DNA from: SCUN01 sp964343975
GTDB lineage: Bacteria; Acidobacteriota; Vicinamibacteria; Vicinamibacterales; SCN-69-37
DNA: 7,828 nucleotides
Reading direction: 5' to 3'
Assembly: GCA_964343975.1 (NCBI GenBank)
Contig: CAYFLU010000153.1
Location: forward strand, 1 to 7,828
The notes beneath the pieces were generated by a model. That model saw only the letters and a list, made by a program, of their open reading frames with translations, was not told the origin of the DNA and ran no database searches. Made by a program: the position numbers and the translations under genes. Below are positions 6,247 to 7,828 of this stretch, piece by piece (the first letter of the stretch is position 1; every line of letters starts with the position of its first letter).

Positions 6247-7828
6247 ATGTGGATCGTCCGTCTTGCTCTGAACCGGCCGCTGACTTTCATCGTGATGGCC
6301 ATCGCCATCATGCTGCTGACGCCGGTGGCTGTACTGCGGACGCCGACCGACATCTTCCCGAAGATCGACATTCCGGTCATCAGCATGGTGTTCAACTTCG
6401 GGGGCCTCACGCCCACCGACATTGAGCAGCGCGTGTCGTCGATCAGCGAGCGGTATCTGACGACGACGGTCAACGACATCGAGCACATCGAGTCGCAGTC
6501 GTACAACGGCATCGCGGTCATCAAGGTCTTCTTCCACCCGATCGCCAACATCCAGACGGCGCTCGCGCAGGTCACGTCGGCCGGCCAGTCGGTGGCGCGC
6601 CAGATGCCGGCCGGCGCGCCGCCGCCGCTCGTGGTCATTTACAACGCGTCGACGGCCCCGGTCGTGCAGCTCGCGCTCATGAGCCAGTCGCTCAGCGAGC
6701 AGCAGATCTTCGACCAGGGCAACACGTTCATCCGTCAGCAGCTGGCCACGGTGCAGGGCGCGTCGATCCCGCAGCCGTTCGGCGGCCGGCAGCGCGCGAT
6801 CTCGGTGGACCTCGATCCCGACGCGCTGCGGCAGAACAACCTGTCGCCCGTCGATGTCGCGAATGCCGTCGCGGCGCAGAACCTGGTGGTGCCCTCGGGT
6901 AGCGCGAAGCTTGGCGGCACCGAATATCTGATTGACCTCAACGGCGCCCCGCAGTCGGTCGAAGAGATCAACAACTTCCCGGTGCGGGTGCAGAACGGCT
7001 CGACGCTCCTCCTGAAGGATGTCGCACACGTGCGTGACGGCTTCGGGCCGCAGACCAACATCGTGCGCGCCAACGGGCAGCGCGGCGTGTTGATGGCCGT
7101 CTACAAGACGGGCAACGCGTCGACGCTCGACATCGTGTCGCGCGTGAAGTCGACGGTCGCGCATGCGGCCGAGTCGTTGCCGCCGGAGCTCAAGGTCACC
7201 GCTCTCTTCGACCAGTCGATCTTCGTGCGTGCGGCCGTCGAAGGCGTGGTGCGCGAGGCGCTCATCGCCGCGGCCCTCACGGCCGTGATGATCCTGATCT
7301 TCCTCGGCGACTGGCGCAGCACGCTGATCATCGCGATCTCGATTCCGCTGTCGATCATGGCGTCGCTCCTCACGCTCTCGGCGCTCGGCGAGACGATCAA
7401 CATCATGACGCTCGGCGGCCTCGCGCTCGCCGTCGGCATCCTGGTCGACGATGCGTCGGTGACGATCGAGAACATCGACCGGCATCTCGCGATGGGCAAG
7501 CCCGTGCGCAACGCCATCGAAGACGGCGCGGCGGAAATCGCGGTGCCGGCGTTCGTGTCGACGATCTGCATCTGCATCGTGTTCGTGCCGATGTTCTTCC
7601 TCTCGGGCGTCGCGCGGTTCCTGTTCGTGCCGCTCGCCGAGGCCGTCATCTTCGCGATGCTCGCGTCCTACATCCTGTCGCGCACGCTCGTGCCGACGCT
7701 CGCGATGTATCTCGTGGATGCGAAGCATGCGCTTCACGAGCGCGCGTTCGAGCGCCTGTTCGACCGCTTCCGCGACGCCTACCGCGCCGCGCTCGAAACC
7801 GCGATGCACTATCGCGGCGCCTTCCTCG
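6247..7828 (+). CDS. RND-superfamily efflux transporter permease, N-terminal half (runs off window)
   Basis: The first 527 codons of an inner-membrane proton-driven RND pump of the AcrB/MexB-like group; such proteins are usually about 1,000-1,100 residues, so roughly half is here. It opens with MWIVRLALNRPLTFIVM, the usual first helix, followed by the family-typical TPTDIFPKIDIPVISM segment (33-47). A periplasmic porter/docking region fills about 32-335. Helices TM2-TM6 occupy about 336-485. TM4 carries GILVDDASVTIENI with paired aspartates D401-D402, matching the proton-relay pair of drug-type RND pumps; heavy-metal pumps typically differ here. The ATG at 6247-6249 is the first start after an in-frame TAG at 6223-6225; no strong ribosome site is visible. 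No adaptor (membrane fusion) gene precedes it, so the adaptor and outer-membrane channel may lie downstream. The frame is open to the last base. Substrate cannot be told from the sequence. Confidence 0.95.
   Translation, partial: MWIVRLALNRPLTFIVMAIAIMLLTPVAVLRTPTDIFPKIDIPVISMVFNFGGLTPTDIEQRVSSISERYLTTTVNDIEHIESQSYNGIAVIKVFFHPIANIQTALAQVTSAGQSVARQMPAGAPPPLVVIYNASTAPVVQLALMSQSLSEQQIFDQGNTFIRQQLATVQGASIPQPFGGRQRAISVDLDPDALRQNNLSPVDVANAVAAQNLVVPSGSAKLGGTEYLIDLNGAPQSVEEINNFPVRVQNGSTLLLKDVAHVRDGFGPQTNIVRANGQRGVLMAVYKTGNASTLDIVSRVKSTVAHAAESLPPELKVTALFDQSIFVRAAVEGVVREALIAAALTAVMILIFLGDWRSTLIIAISIPLSIMASLLTLSALGETINIMTLGGLALAVGILVDDASVTIENIDRHLAMGKPVRNAIEDGAAEIAVPAFVSTICICIVFVPMFFLSGVARFLFVPLAEAVIFAMLASYILSRTLVPTLAMYLVDAKHALHERAFERLFDRFRDAYRAALETAMHYRGAFL

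Noticed and set aside
6241..7809. 522-residue open frame on the minus strand
   Set aside because: It lies antisense to the clear RND permease frame and reads as a monotonous Arg/His/Glu/Asp-rich sequence with no domain. It is a by-product of GC-rich codon use.
1..7828. tRNA or rRNA genes, CRISPR repeats, insertion sequences
   Set aside because: No repeated units, transposase-like frames, cloverleaf-like segments or rRNA-like stretches were seen while reading both strands.

Overview
The window is GC-rich, densely coded DNA from a Gram-negative bacterium. The RND pump implies an outer membrane. The style of that pump, with PAS/GAF histidine kinases and Ala/Arg-rich proteins, would fit an Acidobacteriota (Vicinamibacteria-like) or similar soil bacterium. 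That placement is an impression, not a measurement.

Layout. Four genes lie head to tail on the minus strand and read from about 6050 down to 2. (1) A 230-residue exported precursor ends in a ten-cysteine tail and resembles fulvocin C-related bacteriocins (5358-6050). (2) A membrane-anchored GAF-PAS histidine kinase without a receiver domain starts 3 nt after it (3213-5354). (3) After 62 nt holding a perfect 7-bp hairpin comes a secreted or membrane-anchored DUF4344-type HExxH metallopeptidase with an extra C-terminal domain (1828-3150). (4) Overlapping its end is an unrecognised protein with about 16-18 membrane segments, whose stop codon is at the window edge (2-1846). Across a 196-nt divergent spacer, the plus strand carries the first 527 codons of an RND-superfamily efflux permease (6247 to the window end, open).

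How they may work together. The order precursor, sensor kinase, extracytoplasmic protease, polytopic membrane protein suggests a bacteriocin-like peptide locus: a cysteine-knotted peptide released from a precursor, a kinase sensing it or envelope stress, a candidate maturation protease, and a candidate immunity or transport protein. Only the co-direction, tight spacing and individual protein features are seen; the joint function is inference. No response regulator, ABC exporter or peptide-modifying enzyme is in the window. The RND pump is divergently transcribed and may be unrelated.

No tRNA, rRNA, CRISPR array, insertion sequence or long repeat was seen. The many long frames antisense to these genes look like by-products of high GC.
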